Shown here: in pieces, positions 16,161 to 23,516 of the stretch
Position numbering within the stretch: the first letter of the stretch is position 1
Layout of the letters: every line of letters begins with the position of its first letter
Source of the DNA: Caulobacter sp. CCUG 60055
Lineage (GTDB): Bacteria; Pseudomonadota; Alphaproteobacteria; Caulobacterales; Caulobacteraceae
Assembly: GCF_022750545.1 (NCBI RefSeq)
Contig: NZ_PUIC01000002.1
Coordinates: 124,001 to 188,000 of the forward strand
DNA: 64,000 nucleotides
Direction: 5' to 3'
Translations under genes and position numbers: made by a program
The notes under the pieces: generated by a model
Seen by the model: the letters and a program-made list of their open reading frames with translations, nothing else
The model's database searches: none
What the model was told of the DNA's origin: nothing

Positions 16161-16220
16161 GCATCAAGCTCCTGGCCGCGCTGGGCGCGCGGCGACGAAA
16201 GGCGTTAGAGAGGTTCTGTT

Positions 16221-16262
16221 ATGATGGTCAATCATTTTTTCCAATAAGAAATTTTATTGAAA
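16221..16262. promoter_or_regulatory. AT-rich inverted repeats upstream of the DAO-family gene
   Basis: In the 334-base gap between the divergent DAO-family and XRE-cupin genes, ATGAT-N5-ATCAT (16221-16235) is followed by TTnCAATAA-N6-TTATTGnAA (16239-16262), both inverted repeats. They lie 60-100 bases upstream of the oxidoreductase start (minus strand). The GAAATTTTAT core resembles the repeat before dgcN. The other half of the gap carries a CATATAC-type promoter sequence near 16443 before the regulator and no other gene. Probable operator for the XRE-cupin protein (inference). Confidence 0.5.
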
Positions 16263-16494
16263 CCGCCCTTCCGGAGTTTCAAGCGCTGGGAGACGGCCTG
16301 TCCAGGCGGTGAGGCGCTCGCCGCGTCCGGAAGATGGGGCTTCGCGCGTCTATGACCTGGAGCCTTTCGCCCCGGTCGGGCCGTGGACGAGGGGATTCGA
16401 CGCTCATGCGGCCGCCGCCGATATTTCGTATGATCGTATCTGTCATATACTGAAACGGTCGCCCACGGCGGGCGGCGCCGGAAATGGAAGCTGC

Positions 16495-17229
16495 ATGCCT
16501 GACAAGATCGAGGACCCGACCGCGGCGCGGAGCGAGCGGGCGTCGGCCCCGCCGCACCTGAGGCGTCTGGGCGAGGCGCTGAAGCAGCTTCGCAAGCGCA
16601 AGGGCTGGACCCTCGCCGAGGTGTCCCGCCGGTCGGGCCTGTCGATCTCGGCCTTGTCCAAGGTGCAGAACGGCCAGATGTCGCTGACCTACGACAAACT
16701 GGTCGGCCTCAGCAGCGGCCTGGGCGTCGACGTCACCTATTTCTTCGCCCCAGACGCCGGCGCCGCCGCGATGGCCGGGGCGCCCAACGCCGCCGTGGTC
16801 ACCGGTCGGCGCAGCGTCCACCGCCTCGGCGACGGCGCGCATATCTCCACCCCGGTCTATGACCACGTCTATCCGGCCTCGGAACTGTCGCACAAGCTGA
16901 TGGCCCCGATCTTCGCCGACCTGAAGGCGCGCACCCTGGAGGAATTCGGGCCGTTGATGCGCCATCCGGGCGAGGAGTTCACCGCCGTCATCGAGGGGCG
17001 CGTCGAGGTCCACACCGAATTCTACGCTCCGGTCGTGCTCGAAAAGGGCGACGCGATCTATATCGACAGCACCATGGCCCACGCCTATCTGGCGGCCGGC
17101 GACGGCCCGTGCCGCGTGCTGTCGGTCTGCACATCGTCCGAACACGAGATGAGGACGGTGCTGGTCGGCCATGGCGACGCCGCGACGCCGGGCCTGCGCG
17201 TGGCGCGCGGCGACCAAGGGGGCGCCTGA
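16495..17229 (+). CDS. XRE-family regulator with C-terminal cupin domain
   Basis: 244 residues from the ATG at 16495 (MPDKIEDPT), with GGAAG at 16485-16489. An ATG 186 bases upstream in frame lacks conserved sequence. Residues 22-80 form the XRE helix-turn-helix (LGEALKQLRKRKGWTLAEVSRRSGLSISALSKVQNG in pieces). The C-terminal half is a cupin (HPGEEFTAVIEG, then VLEKGDAIYIDS and AHAYLAAG), the usual ligand sensor of this class. Such proteins commonly control amino-acid or polyamine catabolism. It sits between the divergent flavoenzyme and the dgcN-dgcA genes, so it is the likely local regulator, comparable in role to DgcR (which may be of another family). Confidence 0.87.
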   Translation: MPDKIEDPTAARSERASAPPHLRRLGEALKQLRKRKGWTLAEVSRRSGLSISALSKVQNGQMSLTYDKLVGLSSGLGVDVTYFFAPDAGAAAMAGAPNAAVVTGRRSVHRLGDGAHISTPVYDHVYPASELSHKLMAPIFADLKARTLEEFGPLMRHPGEEFTAVIEGRVEVHTEFYAPVVLEKGDAIYIDSTMAHAYLAAGDGPCRVLSVCTSSEHEMRTVLVGHGDAATPGLRVARGDQGGA

Positions 17230-17259
17230 AGCTTAGGAAACGTATTGCGCTTAGTGGAT

Positions 17260-17283
17260 GGAATTTTATAAAAAGAAAATTCC
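17260..17283 (+). promoter_or_regulatory. Inverted repeat GGAATTTT-N8-AAAATTCC before dgcN
   Basis: A perfect 8-base inverted repeat with an AT-only-plus-one-G spacer, 18 bases before the dgcN ATG and 31 bases after the regulator stop. The AT content is exceptional here. The half-site shares GAATTTTAT with the repeat before the divergent flavoenzyme gene. This is a good candidate for the binding site of the XRE-cupin protein, and it lies where binding would block ribosome or polymerase access. Confidence 0.55.
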
Positions 17284-17300
17284 GGAAACCGAGGCATGCG

Positions 17301-18302
17301 ATGATTCCGAGGCCGTACCATTTGTTCCTGGGCGACGTGGCCGACGAGCCGCACGCCAAGACCGCCTTCGGCATTCGCGACTGGCTCCCGGACGAGGCTG
17401 TCGGGCAAGCGCGGCTGCCTGGATGCGGGGTCGACCTGGGCCTCGACGAGCTGACGCCGGCCGAAGCCGTCGCCCGCGGCGCGCGGTCGATGCTGATCGG
17501 CGTGGCGCCGGTGGGCGGCCAACTGCCGCCGGCGTGGGTTCCCAGCCTGCTGGCGGCGCTCGAAGCCGGGCTCGATCTGGTCAGCGGCCTGCACACCCGC
17601 CTGGCCGACATTCCCGAACTGGCCGCCGCCGCCGCCCGGCTGGACCGGCGCCTGCACGACGTGCGCCGGCCGGACCGCGAGTTTCCCGTCGCCAGCGGCC
17701 GCAAGCGTTCGGGCAAGCGTCTGCTGACGGTGGGAACCGATTGCGCCCTCGGCAAGAAGTACGCCGCCCTGGCCATCGCCCGCGCCCTGCGCGCGGCCGG
17801 CATCGCCGCCGATTTCCGCGCCACCGGCCAGACGGGGATCATGATCGCCGGCCAGGGGGTGGCCATCGACGCCGTAGTGGCCGACTTCATCGCCGGCGCC
17901 GCCGAGACCCTGTCGCCGGACGCGGCCGACGACCACTGGGACGTCATCGAGGGGCAGGGCGCCCTGTTCCATCCGGCCTACGCCGGGGTGACGCTGGGGC
18001 TGCTGCACGGCTCGCAGCCCGACGCCCTGGTCCTGTGCCACGACCCGCTGCGCACGACCGTCAGCGCCTATCCGGACTATCCGCTGCCGTCGCTGGCGAC
18101 GGCGATGGAGCGCTATGTCGAGGCCGCCCGGCTGACCAATCCCGCCGCGCGGTTCGTCGGCGTCAGCTTCAACACCTCGCGGATGCAGCCGCAGGCGGCG
18201 GCGGATCTGATGGCCCAGGTCGAGGCCGAGCACGGCCTGCCCTGTTTCGACCCCCTGCGCTCGGACCTCGGCGCGCTGGTCGAGCGGGTGAGGGCGCTGT
18301 GA
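17301..18302 (+). CDS. dgcN: DUF1611 protein, probable D-glutamate N-acetyltransferase DgcN
   Basis: 333 residues from the ATG at 17301 (MIPRPYHLFLGDV). The N-terminal part is Rossmann-like, with MLIGVAPVGGQLP and DLVSGLHTRLADIP. The C-terminal part has a P-loop-like GTDCALGKKYAAL and the family motifs FRATGQTGIMI and VIEGQGALFHPAY. These are the marks of DUF1611. From published work on marine bacteria, DgcN acetylates D-glutamate to N-acetyl-D-glutamate, which DgcA then racemises. The dgcA gene follows with overlapping TGATG, which makes the assignment strong. A less specific alternative is another N-acyl-amino-acid pathway. Confidence 0.83.
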   Translation: MIPRPYHLFLGDVADEPHAKTAFGIRDWLPDEAVGQARLPGCGVDLGLDELTPAEAVARGARSMLIGVAPVGGQLPPAWVPSLLAALEAGLDLVSGLHTRLADIPELAAAAARLDRRLHDVRRPDREFPVASGRKRSGKRLLTVGTDCALGKKYAALAIARALRAAGIAADFRATGQTGIMIAGQGVAIDAVVADFIAGAAETLSPDAADDHWDVIEGQGALFHPAYAGVTLGLLHGSQPDALVLCHDPLRTTVSAYPDYPLPSLATAMERYVEAARLTNPAARFVGVSFNTSRMQPQAAADLMAQVEAEHGLPCFDPLRSDLGALVERVRAL

Positions 18303-19294
18303 TGCTGAGCCTGACCGTCGAGACGCGCATCTGGCCGATGCACGAGCCGTTCGGCATTTCGCGCGGGGTGCAGACCGACCAGCCGACCATCGTCGTCACC
18401 CTGACCGACGCCGACGGCCGGATCGGCCGGGGCGAGGGGTGCGGCGTGCCCTACGCCGGCGAGACGCCGCAGACGATGACCGCTCAGATCGAGGCCGCGC
18501 GGGCGGCCGTCGAGGCGGGGCCTTCGCGCCGGGCGTTGCTGGACGTCCTTCCGGCCGGCGGCGCCCGCTGCGCCATCGACGCGGCCCTGTGGGACCTCGA
18601 GGCCTGGCGCGAAGGGCGGTCGGCGTTCGAGGCGGCGGGGGTTGCGGCCCCCGGCGCGGTGAACACGGCCTACACCATCGGCATCCGCGATCTCGAAGGC
18701 TATGAGGCCGCCGCCGCCGCCAGGGCCGAGCACGCCCTGCTCAAGGTCAAGGTCGGCGCGGGCGATCCCGTCGCGGCCATCTCGGCGGTGCGGCGCGGCG
18801 CGCCCGGATCGGCGCTGATCGTCGATCCCAACCAGGCCTGGTCGCCGGACGACCTGAAGGCCTATGCGCCGGCGCTGGCCGAACTGGGCGTCGTGTTGCT
18901 GGAGCAGCCGATCAAGGTCGGCGCCGAGGCGGGCCTCGACGGCTATCGTTGCCCGGTCAAGCTGTGCGCCGACGAGCTGATCAACGGGACGGACGACCTC
19001 GACAAGGCCCGTGGCCGGTTCGACGTGATCAACATCAAGCTCGACAAGGCCGGCGGCCTGACCTCGGGCCTGGACTTGGCGGCGGCGGCCAGGGCCATGG
19101 GCTTCGAGCTGATGGTCGGCTGCATGGCCGGTTCGTCCCTGTCGATGGCCCCCGCCATGGTGCTGGCCCAGCAGTGCGCCTTCGTCGACCTGGACGGGCC
19201 GCTGCTGCAGTCGGTGGATTGGCCCGACGGGCTGGACTATGTCGGCGGGATGGCGCAACCGCCCCGCCCGAGCTTCTGGGGAGGCGTTCGATGA
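18302..19294 (+). CDS. dgcA: Enolase-superfamily racemase, probable N-acetyl-D-glutamate racemase DgcA
   Basis: 330 residues. The start ATG overlaps the dgcN stop. This is a muconate-lactonising/dipeptide-epimerase-type member: an N-terminal capping domain (PFGISRG), then the barrel with the KxK acid/base pair in LLKVKVGAG. Metal ligands lie in IVDPNQAW, LLEQP and CADEL, and the opposite lysine is in INIKLDKAGG. This two-lysine arrangement does 1,1-proton transfer, that is, racemisation or epimerisation. Similar sequences are often labelled L-Ala-D/L-Glu epimerase; next to DUF1611, N-acetyl-D-glutamate is the better substrate call. Cytoplasmic, 330 residues is normal length. Confidence 0.83.
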   Translation: MLSLTVETRIWPMHEPFGISRGVQTDQPTIVVTLTDADGRIGRGEGCGVPYAGETPQTMTAQIEAARAAVEAGPSRRALLDVLPAGGARCAIDAALWDLEAWREGRSAFEAAGVAAPGAVNTAYTIGIRDLEGYEAAAAARAEHALLKVKVGAGDPVAAISAVRRGAPGSALIVDPNQAWSPDDLKAYAPALAELGVVLLEQPIKVGAEAGLDGYRCPVKLCADELINGTDDLDKARGRFDVINIKLDKAGGLTSGLDLAAAARAMGFELMVGCMAGSSLSMAPAMVLAQQCAFVDLDGPLLQSVDWPDGLDYVGGMAQPPRPSFWGGVR

Positions 19295-19306
19295 GCGACT
19301 TCGGCC

Positions 19307-19906
19307 ATGCCGCGGGTTGAGCCCTTCGCCGATCGCGAGCCCGGCCCGGCGCGCCGGGGATACAAACGCGTCCGCGAGGCGCAGCTGCGTATCCGCAGCC
19401 TCTACGAGGCGGCCCGCAAGACCCGCGGCGCCGTCGACCTGATGCTGCAGCATCTCCAGATCGACATCGGCAATTTCCGCCAGCGGATCTCACTGATGAA
19501 GGCGCAGGGCTGGGCGCGGACGGTCGGGCTCTATGATCCCGCCCGCTGCGGCGAGCCGGTCCGCGTCGTCTGCCTGGTGGCGTTGCGGCGCGAACGGCCG
19601 GACGCCGGCGTGGTCTTCGAGCGCTACTGCGGGTCGGAGCCGGCGATCACCAACGCCGTCTTCGTCAGCGGCCGCTACGACTACCAGCTCACCAGCCATC
19701 ATCCCTCGACCGAGCTGGCCCTGGCCTGGGCCGAGGAGCTGCGGCGGCGGCCGGAGATCGCCCTGGTGGACCAACGCTTCGCGGAGGTGGTGTTCGGCCA
19801 CGAGCTGAAGGGGCTGCCCCTGATGTCCGGCCCCGGCCGGCGGGCCGCCCGCAAGTCCCGCCCGGCGTCGAAGCGCGGCGATTCCGGCGGCGTCACCGTC
19901 GCCTGA
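19307..19906 (+). CDS. Lrp/AsnC-like regulator, divergent
   Basis: 199 residues from the ATG at 19307, 12 bases after dgcA. A helical N-terminal part (about 20-75) has the spacing of a winged helix (IRSLYEAARKTRGAVDLM, then FRQRISLMKAQGWARTV) but is far from the consensus. The C-terminal part, with a VVCLVALRRE strand, a VSGRYDYQLTS strand and a VDQRFAEVVFG strand, follows the RAM ligand-binding fold of Lrp/AsnC. A basic tail (RRAARKSRPASKRG) ends the protein. It probably senses an amino acid for this cluster. Without a search, the family call is moderate; a stand-alone RAM protein is the alternative. Confidence 0.6.
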   Translation: MPRVEPFADREPGPARRGYKRVREAQLRIRSLYEAARKTRGAVDLMLQHLQIDIGNFRQRISLMKAQGWARTVGLYDPARCGEPVRVVCLVALRRERPDAGVVFERYCGSEPAITNAVFVSGRYDYQLTSHHPSTELALAWAEELRRRPEIALVDQRFAEVVFGHELKGLPLMSGPGRRAARKSRPASKRGDSGGVTVA

Positions 19907-19985
19907 ATCCATAGCGCCCATGTGGTATCGCATGGGCCCTCTCCAGGGCGCGGCCTGGCCGCGCCCATCCTCAAGGAACGACACC

Positions 19986-20330
19986 ATGACCATCGAACGC
20001 CTCGACGCCGGCCCGCGCATGAGCCAGGCCGTGATCCACGGCGACACCGTCTACCTGGCCGGCCAGGTCGGCGCGCCGGGCGCGAGCGTCGCCGAGCAGA
20101 CCAAGGCGGTGCTGGCCTCGATCGAGAGCCTGCTGGCCCGCGCCGGCAGCGACAAGTCCAAGATCCTCAGCGCCACCATCTGGCTGGCCGACATGGCCGA
20201 CTTCGCCGAGATGAACGCGGTGTGGGACGCCTGGGTCGGGGGCAAGGACGCGCCGGCCCGCGCCACCGGCGAGGCGAAGCTGGCCACCCCGGACTACAAG
20301 GTCGAGATCATCGTGGTCGCCGCGCGCTAG
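19986..20330 (+). CDS. ridA: RidA-family imine/enamine deaminase
   Basis: 114 residues from the ATG at 19986, with AAGGAAC upstream. The RidA/YjgF pattern is clear: VIHGDTVYLAGQVG, the QTKAVLASIESLLARAG helix, KILSATIWLADMADFAEMN and a C-terminal segment with ARATGEAKL preceding VEIIVVAAR. The usual active arginine is in the ARATGEAKL strand. RidA hydrolyses 2-iminoacids made by amino acid oxidases and PLP enzymes before they damage other enzymes. Here it is the natural partner of the DAO-family flavoenzyme at 15009-16160. It ends the plus-strand cluster, 30 bases before a hairpin. Confidence 0.9.
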   Translation: MTIERLDAGPRMSQAVIHGDTVYLAGQVGAPGASVAEQTKAVLASIESLLARAGSDKSKILSATIWLADMADFAEMNAVWDAWVGGKDAPARATGEAKLATPDYKVEIIVVAAR

Positions 20331-20359
20331 GCGCGGCCTTCCCTTCGGCGAACCCGAGG

Positions 20360-20410
20360 CGCCGCCGGCGCTTCGGGACGCCTTCGCGGACCGCTGTCCC
20401 GCCGGCGGCG
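20360..20410. terminator. Long hairpin between convergent ridA and gntR-type genes
   Basis: CGCCGCCGGCG (20360-20370) pairs perfectly with CGCCGGCGGCG (20400-20410), an 11-base GC stem enclosing 29 bases. It fills nearly all of the 82-base gap between the converging ends of ridA and the GntR-type gene. There is no T-run; a bidirectional or Rho-assisted terminator is likely. Confidence 0.6.
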
Positions 20411-20412
20411 GT

Positions 20413-21153
20413 TCAGCGCACGCGGATGTCGACGCTGATCTTCAGGGCGTCGTGGCGCCAGAACTCGCGGTCGTGCTCGACGACGCGGCCCTGGGCGTCA
20501 TAGCTGGTCCGGACCACGCTGAGTCCGGGCAGGCCGGATTTCACCCGCAGGGCCTCGGCCTCCTCCCGCGTCAGCGCGCACGGCTGCATATCCACCTGGT
20601 TGCGCGCCACCGAGATATTGTAGTGCGACTTCAGGACGCTGGTCAGCGACCGGTCCAGGGAGTGCTCAAGCAGCCCCGGCGCGGTGACGGCGTCCACGAC
20701 GATGCTCTCGACCAGCACCGCCCGGTCGTCGACATAGCGGCGGCGGCGGATCAGGTACATCGGCGCGCCGACCGGCCGCCTGAAGATCTGGGCCAGGGCC
20801 GCGTCGCACGGAATCTCCGTCTTGCTCAGCGTCTCGGTGGCCGGGCGGCGGCCCTGCGCCTCGACATAGGACATGAACCCCTCCCAGCGGGTCGGGTCGT
20901 AGACCACCGGCGGCGGCGAGACGTACCAGCCGCTGCGGTCCTTGCGGTAGATGACGCCCTCGGCCTCCAGCTGGAACAGGCCCTCGCGGATGGTGCCGCG
21001 CGCCATGCCCACATCGGTCTGCAGCCGCCGCTCCGACGGCAGGCGCTCGCCCGGCTTCAGCTCGCCCGACGCGATCCGGCCGGCGACGTGGTCGCGCATG
21101 CTCAGATAGTGCAGGCCTTCGACCAGGTCGGTCCGGTTTGGGGTTGAGGGCAT
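20413..21153 (-). CDS. GntR/HutC-family (PhnF-like) transcriptional repressor
   Basis: 246 residues from the ATG at 21153 (MPSTPNRTD); the open frame continues upstream only as an antisense shadow. The N-terminal GntR winged helix is typical (MRDHVAGRIASGELKPGERLP, SERRLQ, VGMARGTIREGLFQLEAEG). The C-terminal UTRA domain shows PMYLIRRRRYVDDRAVLVE, the N-x-Y helix SHYNISVARNQVD and a final LSVVRTSYDAQGRVVEHDREFWRHD, as in HutC/PhnF proteins. PhnF-type members repress phosphonate or phosphate-ester genes. It is divergent from the phospholipase C gene, whose leader carries a perfect PhnF-type site, so it probably represses that operon. Confidence 0.88.
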   Translation of the reverse strand: MPSTPNRTDLVEGLHYLSMRDHVAGRIASGELKPGERLPSERRLQTDVGMARGTIREGLFQLEAEGVIYRKDRSGWYVSPPPVVYDPTRWEGFMSYVEAQGRRPATETLSKTEIPCDAALAQIFRRPVGAPMYLIRRRRYVDDRAVLVESIVVDAVTAPGLLEHSLDRSLTSVLKSHYNISVARNQVDMQPCALTREEAEALRVKSGLPGLSVVRTSYDAQGRVVEHDREFWRHDALKISVDIRVR

Positions 21154-21303
21154 GGGAGTCTCGGCCCGGCGGGCGAATCCGCCGTTCGCGAACATGCGAA
21201 CCCGCCGGGAGGCGGTCAAGCGAACCGCGATCTGGCGAAGGCCGCGCCGCGCGAAAACCCGCGCACAAACTTCACGAAAGTTTCGTCCAAGCGGCTCGCC
21301 GTT

Positions 21304-21317
21304 TTGGTCTATACCAA
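21304..21317 (+). promoter_or_regulatory. PhnF-type operator TGGTCTATACCA
   Basis: TTGGT-CTAT-ACCAA is a palindromic site 23 bases before the phospholipase ATG. Its inner 12 bases, TGGTCTATACCA, are the exact reverse complement of the operator TGGTATAGACCA reported for Mycobacterium smegmatis PhnF, a HutC-subfamily GntR repressor. The adjacent divergent gene encodes a GntR/UTRA protein. I saw only this one copy in the window. It is the strongest regulatory site here. Confidence 0.8.
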
Positions 21318-21339
21318 TTTTGACGAAGGGAGACGGGGC

Positions 21340-23475
21340 ATGACGGCGAACAGGCGAGGATTCCTGCGGGGCGCGGCCGGCGGTCTGGCGGCCGGGGCGG
21401 CGATCAACATGCTGCCGCCGGCGCTGCGCAAGGCCATGGCCATTCCCGCCCGCAGCCTTGCAGGCTCGATCATGGACGTCGAGCATGTGGTGATCTTCAT
21501 GCAGGAGAACCGCTCGTTCGATCACTATTTCGGGACGTTCAACGGCGTGCGCGGGTTCGGCGATCCTCGTCCGCAGCGCCTGCCGGGCGGGGCCTCGGTC
21601 TGGCGCCAACCCAGCCGCCAGCACCCCGACGGCTTCGTCGCGCCGTTCTACGCCGACTCGCGGACCACCAACGCCTACACGGTCGACGGCTCGGACCAGA
21701 GCCACCAGGGCAACATCACCATCGTCAACGGCGGCCGCTACGACCGCTGGGGCCATTCCGGCGAGCTGCACAAGCGGATGGCCTACTACAAGGGCTCGGA
21801 CCTGCCCTTCTATCACGCCCTGGCCTCGGCGTTCACCATCTGCGACGCCTACCACTGCTCGACCCTGACCCAGACCTATCCGAACCGGCTGCACCTGTGG
21901 ACCGGCTGCAACGGCGGCGGGAAGGTCGGCGGCGATCCGGAGATGAGCAATTACGGCGAGGACGAAACCCCCAGCGCCGACATGGCCGAGGACCGTCCGA
22001 TGGCCCGCGATCCCCACGACTGGAAGACCTACGCCGAGCGCCTCCAGGAGGCGGGGATCAGCTGGAAGGTCTATCAGGAGTACGACAATTTCGGCGACAA
22101 CATCTTGTCGGTGTTCAAGAATTTCCGCCCCTGCGACAAGGGCTCGCCGCTGTACGAGCGCGGCCGCTCGTGGGTGTCCGAGCACCGCCCCGATCCCGAC
22201 CGCAAGCGTTCCGACGGCGAGCAGCTGGTCGCGGCCTTCCGGGCCGACGTCGCCGCCGACGCGCTGCCGCAGGTGTCGTGGATCGTCACCGCCGCGGACC
22301 TGTCCGAGCATCCCTCGGCCGAGCCGGCCAAGGGCGAGCATGTCTGCGCCGGGCTGATCGAGGCGCTGGTCGACCATCCCGAGGTGTTCGCCAAGACGGT
22401 GTTCATCGTCAACTACGACGAGGCCGGCGGCTTCTACGACCACATGCCGCCGCCCATGCCGCCGCTGCGGCCGGAGGAGGGGCATTCGACGGTGTCGACC
22501 GCCGGCGAGGCCAAGGACTACGGCGACGCCAAGGTCGCCAATCCGGGCGTCCATCCCCTCGGCCTGGGGGTGCGGGTGCCGGCCATCGTCGTCTCGCCCT
22601 GGAGCCGCGGCGGCTATGTCTGCTCGGAGGTGTTCGACCACACCTCGACCCTGCGCTTCCTCGAAAAGCGTTTCGGCGTGCGCGAGGACAACATCAGCGA
22701 CTGGCGGCGCGCGGTGTGCGGCGACCTGACCTCGGCCTTCGATTTCGCCGAGCCGAACCGCGACTGGGCCAGCCTCGCCCTTCCGGCCACCGCCGACTAC
22801 ATGGCGCGGGTCCGTCGCTCGAAGGCCGCGCCCAGCCTGCGCATCCCCGAGGTCCAGTCCCCCGCCGCCCAGGACGGGCCGTCCCGGCCGGCCCGGCCGG
22901 TTCCCTACGCCCTGGGCGCGGACGTCCGCGTCGAAGGGGGCGCGGTCTGGATCGATCTGGCCAATGCGGGGACCGCCGGCGCGGTGTTCCAGGTGTTCGA
23001 CAACACCGATCGGGCCGGGCCGTGGCGGTTCACCCTGGGGCCCAAGGCGCGCTACGCCGCCGGCCATTGGAACGAGGCCATGGGGCGTGGCGTCTACGAC
23101 CTGACGGTGACGGGACCGAACGGCTTCCATCGTCGCTTCGCCGGCGACGCCCGCCGGCCGCAGCCCAGGCTGACCGTCACGACCGACGCCGAGCGCCGGC
23201 TGGTGCTGTCCATCCGGGGCGCGCTTCCGCGCCGGGTGGTCCTGCACATCGAGATGGGCGACGCCTATCCCCTGGTCGAGGGCGAGGCCCGGCGTCGGGT
23301 GTCGGTGGGCTCCGGCGAGACGCGCGAGGTCTGGGACCTGCGCGGCGGCGACCATTGGTACGACCTGACGGTCGCCTTGGCCGGCGATCCTTCCTACCGG
23401 CTGCGCCTGGCCGGCCACATCGAGACGGGACGCGCCAGCCGCACCGACCCGGCGATCGGCCCCATGCGCCTATGA
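21340..23475 (+). CDS. Phosphocholine-type phospholipase C, Tat-exported
   Basis: 711 residues from the ATG at 21340, with GAAGGGAG eight bases upstream. The N-terminus MTANRRGFLRGAAGG is a twin-arginine signal. The catalytic domain has the phosphoesterase motifs HVVIFMQENRSFDHYFGT, GVRGFGDPRP, a FTICDAYHCS segment and VFIVNYDEAGGFYDHMPPP, then VPAIVVSPWSRGG. Two C-terminal DUF756-like beta domains follow (about 530-700), as in Pseudomonas PlcH/PlcN and Tat-exported relatives. The enzyme cleaves phosphatidylcholine or sphingomyelin at the glycerol/ceramide side, releasing the headgroup phosphate outside the cytoplasm. Length is normal. Its operator and PhnZ-like neighbour suggest that phosphonolipids may also be substrates (inference). 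Confidence 0.9.
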   Translation: MTANRRGFLRGAAGGLAAGAAINMLPPALRKAMAIPARSLAGSIMDVEHVVIFMQENRSFDHYFGTFNGVRGFGDPRPQRLPGGASVWRQPSRQHPDGFVAPFYADSRTTNAYTVDGSDQSHQGNITIVNGGRYDRWGHSGELHKRMAYYKGSDLPFYHALASAFTICDAYHCSTLTQTYPNRLHLWTGCNGGGKVGGDPEMSNYGEDETPSADMAEDRPMARDPHDWKTYAERLQEAGISWKVYQEYDNFGDNILSVFKNFRPCDKGSPLYERGRSWVSEHRPDPDRKRSDGEQLVAAFRADVAADALPQVSWIVTAADLSEHPSAEPAKGEHVCAGLIEALVDHPEVFAKTVFIVNYDEAGGFYDHMPPPMPPLRPEEGHSTVSTAGEAKDYGDAKVANPGVHPLGLGVRVPAIVVSPWSRGGYVCSEVFDHTSTLRFLEKRFGVREDNISDWRRAVCGDLTSAFDFAEPNRDWASLALPATADYMARVRRSKAAPSLRIPEVQSPAAQDGPSRPARPVPYALGADVRVEGGAVWIDLANAGTAGAVFQVFDNTDRAGPWRFTLGPKARYAAGHWNEAMGRGVYDLTVTGPNGFHRRFAGDARRPQPRLTVTTDAERRLVLSIRGALPRRVVLHIEMGDAYPLVEGEARRRVSVGSGETREVWDLRGGDHWYDLTVALAGDPSYRLRLAGHIETGRASRTDPAIGPMRL

Positions 23476-23516
23476 CGCCGCTCAGGAAAGAAAAATCAAA
23501 TGCTTATGGAGACGGC

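Noticed and set aside
19291-19320. Nine-codon frame overlapping the dgcA stop
   Set aside because: Too short, no ribosome binding site of its own and overlaps the Lrp-like gene start.
20413-23418. A 1001-codon minus-strand frame
   Set aside because: Only its last 246 codons (from 21153) are a real GntR-type gene. The rest is a shadow of the phospholipase C gene.
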